Assembly: GCA_022414725.1 (NCBI GenBank)
Contig: CM039464.1
Coordinates: forward strand, 34,613,527 to 34,677,526
Origin: Microglena sp. YARC
Lineage: Eukaryota; Chlorophyta; Chlorophyceae; Chlamydomonadales; Chlamydomonadaceae
Direction of reading: 5' to 3'
DNA: 64,000 nt
In this document: piece by piece, positions 23,347-32,039 of the stretch
Numbering within the stretch: position 1 is the stretch's first letter
Layout: every line of letters begins with the position of its first letter
The notes under the pieces: generated by a model
The model's database searches: none
What the model was told of the DNA's origin: nothing
What the model saw: the letters and a program-made list of their open reading frames with translations, nothing else
Program-made: the position numbers and the translations under genes

Positions 23347-23685
23347 CTAAAACAATGAATCCTGGGTTGACTGTAACACCCCAGCCATACGCAGTATCAA
23401 GCTAGTAACCGGTAGTATAGCCCCCAGCGCAGAACTGCTGCCTGGTTGAACAGGGCCGGCCTTATTTGCCTCTATATCAACGAAGCCTGAGTCGACTGTA
23501 ACACCCCAGCCGTACGCAGTATCGGAACCCGACCAGTGTTCTAAATCATCACTTGCCCAGTCAGCAACGGCTACATCATCCCCAGGCCGGGACCCGAGTG
23601 TTCCACCAGGGACAACGGGAGGCGTCTGAATGAACGACACCTGCGTGTCATTCAAGGTGGTCGGAGGGTGGGGACTATTAGGCAA
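23347..23685 (-). CDS. Small ORF in LTR element 2, unrecognised
   Basis: 112 residues starting MPNSPHPPTTLNDTQVSF just inside the primer site. The second half holds two imperfect copies of a 42-residue unit (126-bp period in the DNA, with GACTGTAACACCCCAGCC in both). There is no zinc knuckle or protease motif. Its position fits a gag-leader remnant, but that is inference; it may be non-coding. Confidence 0.3.
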   Translation of the reverse strand: MPNSPHPPTTLNDTQVSFIQTPPVVPGGTLGSRPGDDVAVADWASDDLEHWSGSDTAYGWGVTVDSGFVDIEANKAGPVQPGSSSALGAILPVTSLILRMAGVLQSTQDSLF

Positions 23686-23692
23686 TGGACCT

Positions 23693-23710
23693 GATCCAGG
23701 CCGGATAACC
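23693..23710 (-). promoter_or_regulatory. Candidate primer-binding site, LTR element 2
   Basis: Immediately after the 5' LTR the minus strand reads GGTTATCCGGCCTGGATC. The first six bases are the same as in the gag-pro element at 32039, suggesting a shared type of primer. Confidence 0.4.
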
Positions 23711-24091
23711 TATTAGCTTTGATAACACTCCGGATGAGTGGACTTTGTGTGTGCAGCACGCCAATCTATATATGCAGAGACGAGAGTGAGTTACAAGCAC
23801 AGGAGACCCATTAAGGGGCACCAGTGGAGGAAGAAAGAAAGGTAGGCTATACCCTGATAAGGGTTAGACACTATACAGTCAATGTCAGAGGAAACCGGGC
23901 AGCCGGGAAACTATCAGGGTAAAGGCAAGACCGGTGAAGTAGCTGACAGGAACCTGTCACTGAGTCACTCAATGACTCAGGCTAAGGGAAACTGTCACTA
24001 CGGGAAGCTGTCAGGGCCGATAGTTCTAAGGGAGTACAGAAGTAGTCACCAAGTCATAAAACGCGTGAGAGCAACGCAATTCATGCTGACA
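23711..24091 (-). repeat. LTR element 2, 5' LTR
   Basis: 381 bp, reading the same as 21484-21864. Element orientation is minus, so this is the promoter-bearing copy. Confidence 0.85.
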
Positions 24092-24450
24092 GCTCTAAAA
24101 AGGCGGCCTTAACACTCCCTATCTAAAGGCAAACACAAGGCCAAGCCGTCAGCCAAAACGCCACAAGGAAAAGCACAGCTAAGAAAGGATACTTAACAAC
24201 CTAAGCAGAACTACTAACACGATAAAAAGCGTGAGGAAAAGCGAAAGACCAAGACCAGCGGGGAAAAGCTAAGAGAGTCCAAAGCCTATCTGTCAAGAAA
24301 CCATCAAGCTTAAGGACAGAGAGAGGGCACAGGAGAGCAGCCAAACAGGTCAAGAGTCAAACGGAGACTCGAGAAGTGAAAACAGAAGCTACCCCCCATC
24401 AAGCAAAACTTAGAGAGAGGAGAGGATATAGTTACATACTCAGCAAAAAG
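24092..24450. repeat. R1-type repeat, right part
   Basis: Continues the repeat broken at 21483. It ends in GAGAGGATATAGTTACATAC and TCAGCAAAAAG, which also marks the R1 copies at 20853 and 32612. No gene is seen. Confidence 0.6.
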
Positions 24451-24507
24451 CTGTGAATCTGAAAGTAATCAAACCCGTTATATATTACTAGGGTATATCC
24501 CCGATCC

Positions 24508-24765
24508 GGACTCGGAGTCGAGTGGTAGAGTATCCGACCTTGATCGAAGGAGAAGCCGGGTTCGAACCCCGTCGGGAGCGTTTCTGTTCTTACGGTGGCC
24601 GTCAACTGTTTGATACGTGGCTGGTTCTAGTCTCGTTGCCAACCTCGACCAAGGTGAGCTTACGAACCTGTGTCGATAAAACTACGTCCTTAGTAGGGTC
24701 AACTGGCCCCGGCAGTGTGACTTACTTGGATGTTCTAATTTTCAATTTTCAATATTTTAGGATAT
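24508..24765 (+). mobile_element. tRNA-like head and AT-rich tail, possible SINE
   Basis: An A-box-like GAGTGGTAGAGTATCC (24519-24534) and a B-box-like GGGTTCGAACCCC (24558-24570) are spaced as in a tRNA, but the acceptor stem does not pair and the anticodon stem is poor. The sequence ends about 190 bp later in TTTTCAATTTTCAATATTTT. A tRNA-derived SINE is the best guess. No target duplication was found. Confidence 0.35.
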
Positions 24766-25113
24766 GCCAAGGGGCGATAGGCGGCGTCACCACAGATCGG
24801 GGGCGTCCCCCCTACCAGGCAGGCTGAGACCAGCGAGGAATCAGACCGGGGCGCACAAAGCCACTCTATATACGACTAGGCTGGACCAGGATTACCCGTA
24901 TTTCTATTTAATTTTGTATATCCTATGTGACGAAGGATACATCCCATTGGATATGGTTTGCAGTTAGGACCTTTTACAAGTAATTTAATGTCGTGTTGCA
25001 TGTCCATCCTTCTGTAAGCTGAGCCTTCTCTCCCCATGCCCCAAATGGAATGTAAATAGGCTATTGACATTGCACACACGCCACTAGACTATAGCTTATA
25101 AAAATGAAAGTGA

Positions 25114-25403
25114 ACGGACCAAGTTGCAAGCTTTGTTTGGGTAGCCACATGGCATGTTTGGGGCATGCATGGAGTACACATACATGATTGGTAGAGCTGC
25201 CAGATGTGTGCCCTGGGCCACACACTTGCTAGTATGTGCCAGATTACCCTACCTAAGCAGCCCTATTTGGGCATACCAAGATTAGAATCACACATGGTGT
25301 CCATGAGGCATATCCAGACCTCCCCGCCCACATTTGTGTGTACTCAATGCACCCCCCAAGTATGCCATGTGGGTAACCAAACCAACCTTTCAACTTGGTC
25401 CGA
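25114..25403. mobile_element. Fold-back MITE with long terminal inverted repeats
   Basis: 290 bp. The left arm begins ACGGACCAAGTTG and the right arm, in reverse complement, begins TCGGACCAAGTTG. Homology then continues through TTTGGGTAGCCACATGGCAT against TTTGGTTACCCACATGGCAT for about 60 bp. Flanks show a TGA trinucleotide on each side (25111-25113 and 25404-25406). A 3-bp duplication is compatible with PIF/Harbinger-type insertion, though TGA is not the usual TWA. Confidence 0.65.
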
Positions 25404-25998
25404 TGACTTCACCATTTAAACGTCGCATCCCGGTTATAGATCACCAAGCGGGGCCGGCCCTGGTGCCGATCTCACGCGACCACCGTGCCTGGCCTTACAC
25501 ATGAAGAAAACTGAGAGGGTAGAGGACACGCTCAGCCTAGGTTGTGCATAAATGGTGCGGTATGGAAGATGAAATTCGCCAGAAACGTCGATGGGGTTGG
25601 TTACAAGCGTAACCATACGGGTAATCCTGGTACGCCCTAGACGTAAAATAGTAGGGTGCCCCGGCGGGCCCCCTGGAGGTCGGCCACGGGGGTGGTGTAA
25701 TGTTCGTCAAGCAGCAGTGGCAGCCTCCTTGGTGATAGATGCACAAGCAGTTGCTTACTTATCCGTACAATTTAATATTGGGAGGGTCAAGAATCAATGT
25801 AGCATGGCATGACATTATTATTTAACTTGGTGGCCTGTAAGGCTAATGAACTTATTAGCTCACTGACTTCCCGAAGTTCCATGGAGGCAGGTGCAGCAAC
25901 TCCCGAGGCTACAGTTGCTACTTCGCAACCTGCAGGAACTAGTGCGAAAGAGCAGATTTCCTTGTCAAGCACAATGCGCTGATGCAATGAGCTACGAG

Positions 25999-26039
25999 AT
26001 ATTACACGGATGTAACAATTTCAATTTTAATTTCAATTC
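25999..26039 (+). mobile_element. 41-bp insertion with target duplication, LINE/SINE-like 3' end
   Basis: The 41 bp start ATATTACACGGATGTAACAA and continue as TTTCAATTTTAATTTCAATTC. The insertion is flanked by AGCTACGAG on both sides (25990-25998 and 26040-26048). The same end is seen at 18949-18981 and 49531-49569. This fits an extremely 5'-truncated target-primed insertion with a TTTCAA-type tail. Confidence 0.6.
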
Positions 26040-26125
26040 AGCTACGAGAGTCACGAAGAAGCGAATTGATCAGACAAGCTACGGTGAAGATAACTACCCC
26101 CTTGCGAACCTTTGAGGGTCGGCAG

Positions 26126-26275
26126 TACCCCTTTTACTAGAATTTGAGGGGTACTCTGGGCGGTACTCCAAGTCTGACCTTAGGCAGCTTTCAAGTACCT
26201 TCAAGTGGGACCCCTCCCTAGGGGGAGGGGCCCACTTGCGAGTACCGCCCAGGGGGGCGGTACTTGGATGGCCTA
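26126..26275. repeat. Nested inverted repeats with GGTACT/AGTACC motifs
   Basis: Contains AAGTGGGACCCCTCCC facing GGGGGAGGGGCCCACTT (about 26200-26236), and GGCGGTACT facing AGTACCGCCC. Nothing coding is seen. A small fold-back element is possible; boundaries are unclear. Confidence 0.5.
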
Positions 26276-26399
26276 TTCCAAGGGGAAATCGTAGACATGC
26301 TCCAGGTCCCTAGATTGAGTCCACAGGACAGGAGGGGAACGAGAAATAAAAAAGCCGCGTCCACAGTCCGCAACCCTGAGATACGTACGCGAAAAAGTG

Positions 26400-26480
26400 C
26401 CCTCTGAGGTAATCCGCCCCCGACGGGAATCGAACACGAGTCGCTAAGATTTCAGGCCAGTTAGATTAACCAGCAATTTT
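26400..26480 (-). other. tRNA-like remnant (B box)
   Basis: The minus strand has GTGTTCGATTCCCGTCG followed by GGGGGCGG, with a partly pairing CGCC upstream and a CTAA/TTAG stem. The acceptor pairs at only about five of seven positions and the anticodon arm is irregular, so I do not call a functional tRNA. Confidence 0.25.
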
Positions 26481-26565
26481 GACCGGCGATTTTGGGGAAA
26501 TTGAAGATGTGAAGATGTGAAGATTTGAAAAACAGCACGATTTCGCGGAAGTATCGCATAGGTCT

Positions 26566-26765
26566 CTCCTTTACGCCTCTAGTTTGCTTCCTTTTTTTTG
26601 ACTCGACCTAGTTTGTTTCCAGGTTTGTGGGGGTGCCTTCAAAACCCTCGTGCTTCCGTGTTATAAAATTGGATGGTTGGCACTCGGCAGGCTGTGCTGC
26701 TGTCCAGTCTCGGCAGTGATTTGCTGAGTTCATGTAACGAACCCTCTCTCTCTCTCTCTCTCTAG
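26566..26765 (-). repeat. R1 repeat copy, inverted
   Basis: The reverse complement of the unit start seen at 27290, 32805 and 33726 (GTTCATGTAACGAACCCTCT, CTGTCCAGTCTCGGCAG and AGGTTTGTGGGGGTGCC on the plus strand). It ends in a (CT)n run. Confidence 0.8.
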
Positions 26766-26858
26766 GTCTGTTCCCCATAGGAAGGGCCGACCAACTGTGT
26801 AAGTCGACTTATAACAGTTACATATAGTCAGCAAATCATTGCTGAGACAGGAAAGCAG

Positions 26859-27115
26859 CAGGGTAGTGCAGGACGCAGCGTCCTGCGTCGCAGGACGCAA
26901 CATGGGGAGGGTCCGTTGCGTCCCGGACGCAGGTTCAGGATGTTGGTTGCGTCCCGGATGCAAGTTTGGGATGTTGGTTGCGTCTCACCCATCAGTTGAT
27001 TTGCCCACCACCACTCAATTGCCTTGGGCTGTGGGTTCTGTTCATACTGTGACGCAGCCTGAAGGGTTGAGTGCGTCCCAGGACGCAACCCCTGGGGTCC
27101 GTTTGAAGTACCCTG
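26859..27115. mobile_element. hAT-like MITE with GGACGCAAC-rich core
   Basis: 257 bp from CAGGGTAGTGC to TTTGAAGTACCCTG. Flanks GAAAGCAG and GACAGCAG match at 7 of 8. It is inserted in an R1 repeat copy between GAGACAG and CAGCAC. The ends belong to the CAGGGTACT family but the interior differs: TGCGTCC/GGACGCA motifs replace the GCGCGC core. Confidence 0.7.
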
Positions 27116-27576
27116 GACAGCAGCACTGCCTGCCGACCATCCAATTTTATAACAGGAAACACCCATCCTGAGAGAGAGAGGATTCGTCACATAAACTCAG
27201 CCAATCACTGCCGAGACAGAAGAAGAAAGATAACAGGTGGCACTTGCCCTGCCGAGACAGGACAGCAGCACACCCATCCTGCGTGAGAGAGGATTCGTTA
27301 CATATACTCAGCAAATCACTGCCGTGATAGGACAGCGACAGAGCCTGCCGAACATCAAATTTGATAACAGGAAGCACGAGGGGGTTTTAAGGCACCCCCA
27401 CAAACCTGAAAAACAAACTAGGTCAAGTCCCAAAGAGGAAACAAACTAGAGGCGGAAATGAGAGCGGAGAGGGGATAGATGCAAAAGTAGGCAATCCAGG
27501 GCACCAAGCCCAACAACCACAAGAGAGGAAGGCCGAACTAAAAAGAACTAAAGACTACCCAAGGGCATGCGCTACG

Positions 27577-27804
27577 TGTTAATGTAAGATTGTTACAACG
27601 GCATAGGCTCGATAGAGGAGAAGATGCTATTAAGCGCAACAGGCGCAATCATATAGAATAGAGATGTGTACTGCTGGGTACTGCAGTCACGTGCAGGCCA
27701 CAGCTAGCCTGAGGCCTGGCGGCAGGCAACACGGTACCAGGAGGGAAAGGTACCGGTGTGCATTATGCCGACTCAGAGACTGATATATAAATCAGTCAAT
27801 AACA
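27577..27804 (-). repeat. gag-pro element, 3' LTR
   Basis: 228 bp, near-identical to 32040-32267. A handful of differences are visible, for example TGCTGGGTACTGCAGTCACG against TGCAGGGTACTGCAGTCAAG. Confidence 0.9.
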
Positions 27805-27812
27805 TCCCCCCC
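27805..27812 (-). promoter_or_regulatory. Polypurine tract, gag-pro element
   Basis: The minus strand reads TTGGGGGGGA directly before the TG of the 3' LTR, the expected place for plus-strand priming. Confidence 0.75.
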
Positions 27813-28461
27813 AATTCAAGGTATTCTTGAGCTCAAGAATTCCTGGAATTAACTGAGGGGCATAAGAAAATTAAAATATTAAAACTAGGGAGACTTCGAG
27901 AATTCCTAGTAGCTGAAAGGGAGAAATCACTTCAGCAGGGGTCTTCAAAGAAATGTCTGTCTTCTGGGGTAGCTGGCTAGGTAGGTGGCTCTGCAGGTAG
28001 GCTGCAGGCTAAGTAGCAGAAAGGCTGCTGAGAAGGTGCAAGGAAACTGCAGGTAAGCTGCAGGCTAGGTAGCAGAGAGGCTGCTGAGAAGGTGTAAGGA
28101 AACTGCAGGTAGGCTGCAGGTTAGAGCAGATAGGCTGCTATGGGAAGCTGGGGAAGGAAAGTCCAGGCTTGGTGAAGGCTTGTGAAGATATCCTTGGCTA
28201 CGAGAAGTTGCATGATTCGAGACTAGAGGATTTGTCATTTAGACATGATGTCTGTACTAGTCCCCCCATAATTTGGGTGAGCTACATTAGGTAGGACCTA
28301 AATTAAAGCAAAGACATCAAGGAGAGACTAGAAGAATTCTAAATTCAGAAGGGGTGCTGTCTGTGGAAGTACATGGGGCAGTACAGTAGGCAGGTAATCT
28401 AAAAAAAAAACTAGAGTGTTCAAGTCTATCCAAAAGATGAAGAGCAATGTTGGAAACTGAA

Positions 28462-28848
28462 TTAAGTGCCTGGCTTGCTGGGGAAGCCATCAAGGTCAAG
28501 CTGTTTGCAGACTTGGTCAAGGAACTGGTCAAATGACTTGGGAGCTAGGCTGGGGGGGGTAAGAATGTTGATAAAGGTGAGGTCCATGGGGCTCCAGTTC
28601 ATGCTGAGGTGGTTGACACATAGCACTTTGCCTCCAGGATGTGCACAGCTCCTGGGGTCCATGATCATCTTTGGTCTGAATGAGAGGGTGTGAGCATGTG
28701 CATTGACCATGGCAGCTTGGAGACAAATGGCCCACTGTAAAGTGGGTCTGGCTGTGGTAGAAACAGTGGGGTAGGCTTGCACCATTTGCTGGAGTCTGCT
28801 GTTGTGCTTGATGATAGGACTGCAGGCATCAGATGGCTCCTTGTGCAT
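28462..28848 (-). CDS. 128-residue ORF in the gag-pro element, possible integrase-region remnant
   Basis: The frame lies between the protease frame and the 3' LTR. It includes LQWAICLQAAMVNAHAHTLS, which has the look of the copia integrase tail (W..A...A...N), but no HHCC zinc finger and no DDE catalytic triad are present. It may be a decayed piece of pol or unrelated. Low confidence that it is translated. Confidence 0.3.
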   Translation of the reverse strand: MHKEPSDACSPIIKHNSRLQQMVQAYPTVSTTARPTLQWAICLQAAMVNAHAHTLSFRPKMIMDPRSCAHPGGKVLCVNHLSMNWSPMDLTFINILTPPSLAPKSFDQFLDQVCKQLDLDGFPSKPGT

Positions 28849-28976
28849 TGACCTGTGTGGGAACTGTTCTCTTTCAGAAGCCAGCAGGGTAGGGAACTTG
28901 CTGGTGAATGCTGTGATGAGCTTGGACAGTGGAGGCCTGGGCTGGATGTTGAAAGCTGGTTAAGCAGGCCTGCTGT

Positions 28977-30512
28977 TCAGGTGGTGTAGGGTGCATCCAA
29001 AACGTGTGAGGCTAAGGCTGGAGTTGTTGGAAAAATGTGGTTGACATTCTGATTAACTTCTCCCTGTGGTAGTCCAATGTCTGGTGACCTGTTGGCCAGT
29101 ATCCATTGGTCCCAGGTAGTGGCTGTGTCTAGATCAGATGGCTTGAGTGGCCCGTCCCCATCTATGGGGCCATCATATTCCTCGTAGTTGGTCCTGATCT
29201 GGTCACTGAGGAGTTCCATCTCTGCTCTGGCTCGTTGTAGGCCCAGGTTGTCCAGCTGTTGTTGGAGATCTGGAGTGGTTTCAGGAGGGTCATCTACTCC
29301 TAGTCCAGGGTCATCTTGGGGCTTGTGTACCTCTGGATGGATGAATCCTGGCATGTCATCACTGTCAGTATCATCAGAGGCTTCCAGATTGTCTGCAGTG
29401 AAAGGGGAATGGTACTGGCAGATAGTGGGAGGATGGTCCTGGAGGTCTTGTACTGCCTCCACATGAGTGGGTGGGTACTTCCCTATCTCAGAATCAGTGT
29501 GGGGTGCAGATGGAGCAGAAGTAGAGGGGAAGTCCTGGTGGTCTTGATCTGCCCCCACATGAGTGGGTGGGTACTGCCCTATCTCAGAATCAGTGTGGGG
29601 TGCAGATGGAGCAGAAGTAGAGGGGAAGTCCTGGAGGTCTTGATCTGCCTCCACATGAGTGGGTGGGTACTGCCCTATCTCAGGAATAGTGTGGGGTGCA
29701 GATGGATCAGAAGTAGAGGGGGGAACCTGGCAGTCTTGATCAGCTGTACTGGGGGAGGTTTTATGAGTGAGTGGGTACTGCCCTGTCTCAGAGTCAGTGT
29801 GAGTTGATGGAGGCTTGGTAACCATCATGATGTAGGCAATGGTAGAGTCCACAGGGATAGAGGGATTACTGGCAGGGACTGGTGACGTTTGGTTAAGGTA
29901 GAGTCCATGCCTTTTGGGGCATGAGAGGAGCAGTTTAGTACCAGATGGTCTTGGGATGGAGAGTGTGGCTTGATTCTTGGACAGGTGAACTTGGAGGTCT
30001 GGGCACAGGCTGGTGGCTGCATGAATGCTAATGATGTTGGGCATGTTGCAGTCAGCAAGAAGTACATTGTTCAGGATGATCAGAGTCTTGCCATGGCCCT
30101 TGATCTTGGCCTTCCCTATCTGCTTGCAGAGGATAGGTGGAGAGTCTTGATCTGCCAGCTGCAGCTTAATAGGCTGTTGGAGGTCCTGGATGTCATGCAG
30201 ATGGGAGATGTTACTTGTTGCATGAGAGTGTGCTGCAGTATCTATGATCCATTCTGTCTGCAGTGCTGCCTGGAAAACTTCTCCATCTTCTATAGTGCAT
30301 TCATCATCAGCACTTATTTGTCCAAAGAATGCTGTATCAGCCAGGGGGTCAGGTGGCAAGCAAGGCAAATGAAACAGACTTGCCTCTGGTTGGTGTAGTA
30401 AATCCCATGGGCTGGAGGTTGTCCTCATCCAGTGCCAGGGACAGGAAGTTGTGTTCTTCACCCTCACTGTCAGAGTTGGAGGTGGACTGATCACCATCAG
30501 CAACATGGGCAT
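28977..30512 (-). CDS. Retroelement aspartic protease with Pro/Ser/Thr-rich repeat tail
   Basis: 511-residue frame overlapping the gag end by 164 bp and reached from gag by a +1 shift. The retropepsin-like active site is WIIDTAAHSH, with the DTA at residues 91-93. It is followed by a domain of about 110 residues ending GLYLNQ, the position where copia polyproteins pass into the pre-integrase region. Residues about 240-350 are three to four copies of a 32-residue unit (SAPHTDSEIGQYPPTHVEAD; exact 96-bp DNA spacing at 29461, 29557 and 29653). The tail is acidic and ends ...HVLDAPYTT. The integrase core is absent. The role is presumably Gag processing, if expressed by frameshifting; the start codon given is only the first ATG of the frame. 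Confidence 0.75.
   Translation of the reverse strand: MPMLLMVISPPPTLTVRVKNTTSCPWHWMRTTSSPWDLLHQPEASLFHLPCLPPDPLADTAFFGQISADDECTIEDGEVFQAALQTEWIIDTAAHSHATSNISHLHDIQDLQQPIKLQLADQDSPPILCKQIGKAKIKGHGKTLIILNNVLLADCNMPNIISIHAATSLCPDLQVHLSKNQATLSIPRPSGTKLLLSCPKRHGLYLNQTSPVPASNPSIPVDSTIAYIMMVTKPPSTHTDSETGQYPLTHKTSPSTADQDCQVPPSTSDPSAPHTIPEIGQYPPTHVEADQDLQDFPSTSAPSAPHTDSEIGQYPPTHVGADQDHQDFPSTSAPSAPHTDSEIGKYPPTHVEAVQDLQDHPPTICQYHSPFTADNLEASDDTDSDDMPGFIHPEVHKPQDDPGLGVDDPPETTPDLQQQLDNLGLQRARAEMELLSDQIRTNYEEYDGPIDGDGPLKPSDLDTATTWDQWILANRSPDIGLPQGEVNQNVNHIFPTTPALASHVLDAPYTT
29461..29780. repeat. 96-bp tandem repeat inside the protease frame
   Basis: Units at 29461, 29557 and 29653 plus a diverged one at about 29745, each starting ACATGAGTGGGTGGGTACT. 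The length keeps the reading frame (32 codons). Confidence 0.9.
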
Positions 30513-31524
30513 GGCGTCCCCTGCTTGGGTATCTTCTTAGACGCCTCCTGTCTGGACTGGTCTTCTTGGGGGTCTTCTTGTCGTCAGGATCCTTGTCATC
30601 TCCTGATCTGTTCTTGGGAGGTGACTTAGATCCATGGTCAGATTCATCTGAGTCTGCTGGCCTGAAAGCCAGATCAGTGTCCTCACTGGTGCAGTCTCTG
30701 GAGCTATGGCCTATTCCCCCACAGTTCCAGCAGGTCATCTTCTTGTAGGAGATGGTCCTGTCTCTGAATGGGAGGTGCTTGCTGTTGAAGGGCTTCCTGG
30801 CCCTGTAGGCTGCAGCTGCCATCTCAGCCTCTTCAGGAGATGGTGCAGGGTCAACTTGCTTCACTAAGCACCAGTTGAAGAGGGCACTTTGGAGCATGGA
30901 AAAGGTGGTAATAGCAGTGGGGTTGAACTGATTGATGTAACCATCATATTCAGAGCGGGAGTTCAGTCCCTTGACAATGAGGTTCAGGAAGGTGCTGGTA
31001 GAGACGATGTGGAGGCCTTGTATCTTGGGAATCTGGGAGTACAGATCAGCTGCCCTGGAGAGGTAAGTCTGCAGGGATTCAGTGGAGGTCATACGTAATC
31101 CCATAATGGCAGTCAGGGTGGTATGCTCTAGCCTGCTGCCTTCCTCAGAGTGCAGGGCATCTAGAAACCTGAAGGCTCTAGTGGCCATATCTGTGTTGGC
31201 ATGAATGGCCTGCTGGATGCCATCTGATACATGATCTATGATGACCTTAAAGGCCTTGTTGTTCTTCCAGGTGGAGATCCTGTTGGGGACACCAATCCTA
31301 GGGGCAGCCGGAGCAGCCGGGTCAGCAGCCGCAACAGGAGGGTAACTAACGTCATCAGCAGGGTGACCATCAGAGTCATTAGGCTCGCCAGCGACCACCG
31401 CTTGTTGGCAGTCGAAAGCAATGGCAATGGTATCCCTATCTGATTTGAGGGCGAGGAGGATATTCTGCCTGGCGCTGCGCCAGTTGTAGAGGTTGTTACC
31501 GGTGAATATTTTGGGAGGTTGCAT
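30349..31524 (-). CDS. gag: Copia-type Gag with CCHC zinc knuckle
   Basis: 391 residues from an ATG at 31524. Residues 1-230 follow the copia Gag (UBN2-like) pattern: IFTGNNLYNWRSARQNILLA near the start, a helical central part, then SEYDGYINQFNP near residue 191. A nucleocapsid zinc knuckle, CX2CX4HX4C (CWNCGGIGHSSRDC), lies at residues 265-278, followed by a charged Asp/Ser/Lys-rich tail. It would form the virus-like particle and bind element RNA in the cytoplasm. Its end overlaps the protease frame by 164 bp in the +1 frame, as in Ty1. No internal stops. The leader between the LTR and this ATG is about 515 bp. Confidence 0.88.
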   Translation of the reverse strand: MQPPKIFTGNNLYNWRSARQNILLALKSDRDTIAIAFDCQQAVVAGEPNDSDGHPADDVSYPPVAAADPAAPAAPRIGVPNRISTWKNNKAFKVIIDHVSDGIQQAIHANTDMATRAFRFLDALHSEEGSRLEHTTLTAIMGLRMTSTESLQTYLSRAADLYSQIPKIQGLHIVSTSTFLNLIVKGLNSRSEYDGYINQFNPTAITTFSMLQSALFNWCLVKQVDPAPSPEEAEMAAAAYRARKPFNSKHLPFRDRTISYKKMTCWNCGGIGHSSRDCTSEDTDLAFRPADSDESDHGSKSPPKNRSGDDKDPDDKKTPKKTSPDRRRLRRYPSRGRHAHVADGDQSTSNSDSEGEEHNFLSLALDEDNLQPMGFTTPTRGKSVSFALLAT

Positions 31525-32026
31525 TGTGAGGTCTTCTGTGTAGGAGTCTTGGCGTTGTAGGTCGGAGTGTTGGGATAGGGGGAGTTACGAGGCGGGGCAG
31601 GGGAAGAGGGGATGGAGTGTGTGTGTGGGAATCGGCGATCCAAAGGGATCCAGCGGATTACTGGGGGGTGAACGACTGAACGTTGCCAAGCGGCAATGTT
31701 CGACGACAGAAGCTTCTCTTAAGCTGGAGGCGTAGACAAATTGATCGTCTGAGATCAATACAGCACTGTGTGGGTCTCGGTGAGGGCGCCGTCCTATACT
31801 CACTTCATAGATTTCGGTGATTTGTGGTCGCTCTTGCTTGCTCCAGTCGTAGGACGCAGTGGCAGATCCAAGGATTCTTGGTAGGAAGCGGCAGGCGGAG
31901 CAGCGGGAAGTAGGATCCGCACAGGGAGTCCAGGTGCTTATTTAAAACTCGGGCCTTCGACAAGTCAGAGGGGAACTGAATCCGAACGCGGAAATCAGCG
32001 GCTGTTCTTCGTTAGCGTCTAAAGAT

Positions 32027-32039
32027 GGCGCACATAACC
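32027..32039 (-). promoter_or_regulatory. Candidate primer-binding site, gag-pro element
   Basis: Directly after the 5' LTR the minus strand reads GGTTATGTGCGCC. The GGTTATG start resembles the half-tRNA-iMet primer site known for Drosophila copia and some related elements. The pairing tRNA has not been checked. Confidence 0.5.

Larger units (their letters stand above)
21484..24091 (-). mobile_element. LTR element 2, short non-autonomous LTR retrotransposon (TRIM/LARD-like)
   Basis: This 2608-bp insertion is bounded by 381-bp direct repeats that read the same throughout and is flanked by a 5-bp target duplication GCTCT (21479-21483 and 24092-24096). On the minus strand the LTR begins TGTCAGCATG and ends AAAGCTAATA. 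It is followed by a candidate primer site GGTTATCCGGCC and, before the other LTR, a purine stretch AGGTGGAG. The interior is A-rich on the plus strand. The only notable reading frame is a 112-residue one next to the primer site. No gag zinc knuckle, protease, integrase or reverse transcriptase is visible, so it would need a helper. The matched LTRs imply a recent insertion unless the assembler copied one from the other. Confidence 0.8.

Noticed and set aside
24508..24585. Functional tRNA gene
   Set aside because: A- and B-box-like motifs are present but the acceptor strands do not pair and the anticodon arm is irregular; kept only as a SINE-like head.
28466..30629. Plus-strand ORFs up to 163 codons opposite the retroelement genes
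   Set aside because: Antisense shadows of gag and pro; no motif, and the element's signals all read minus.
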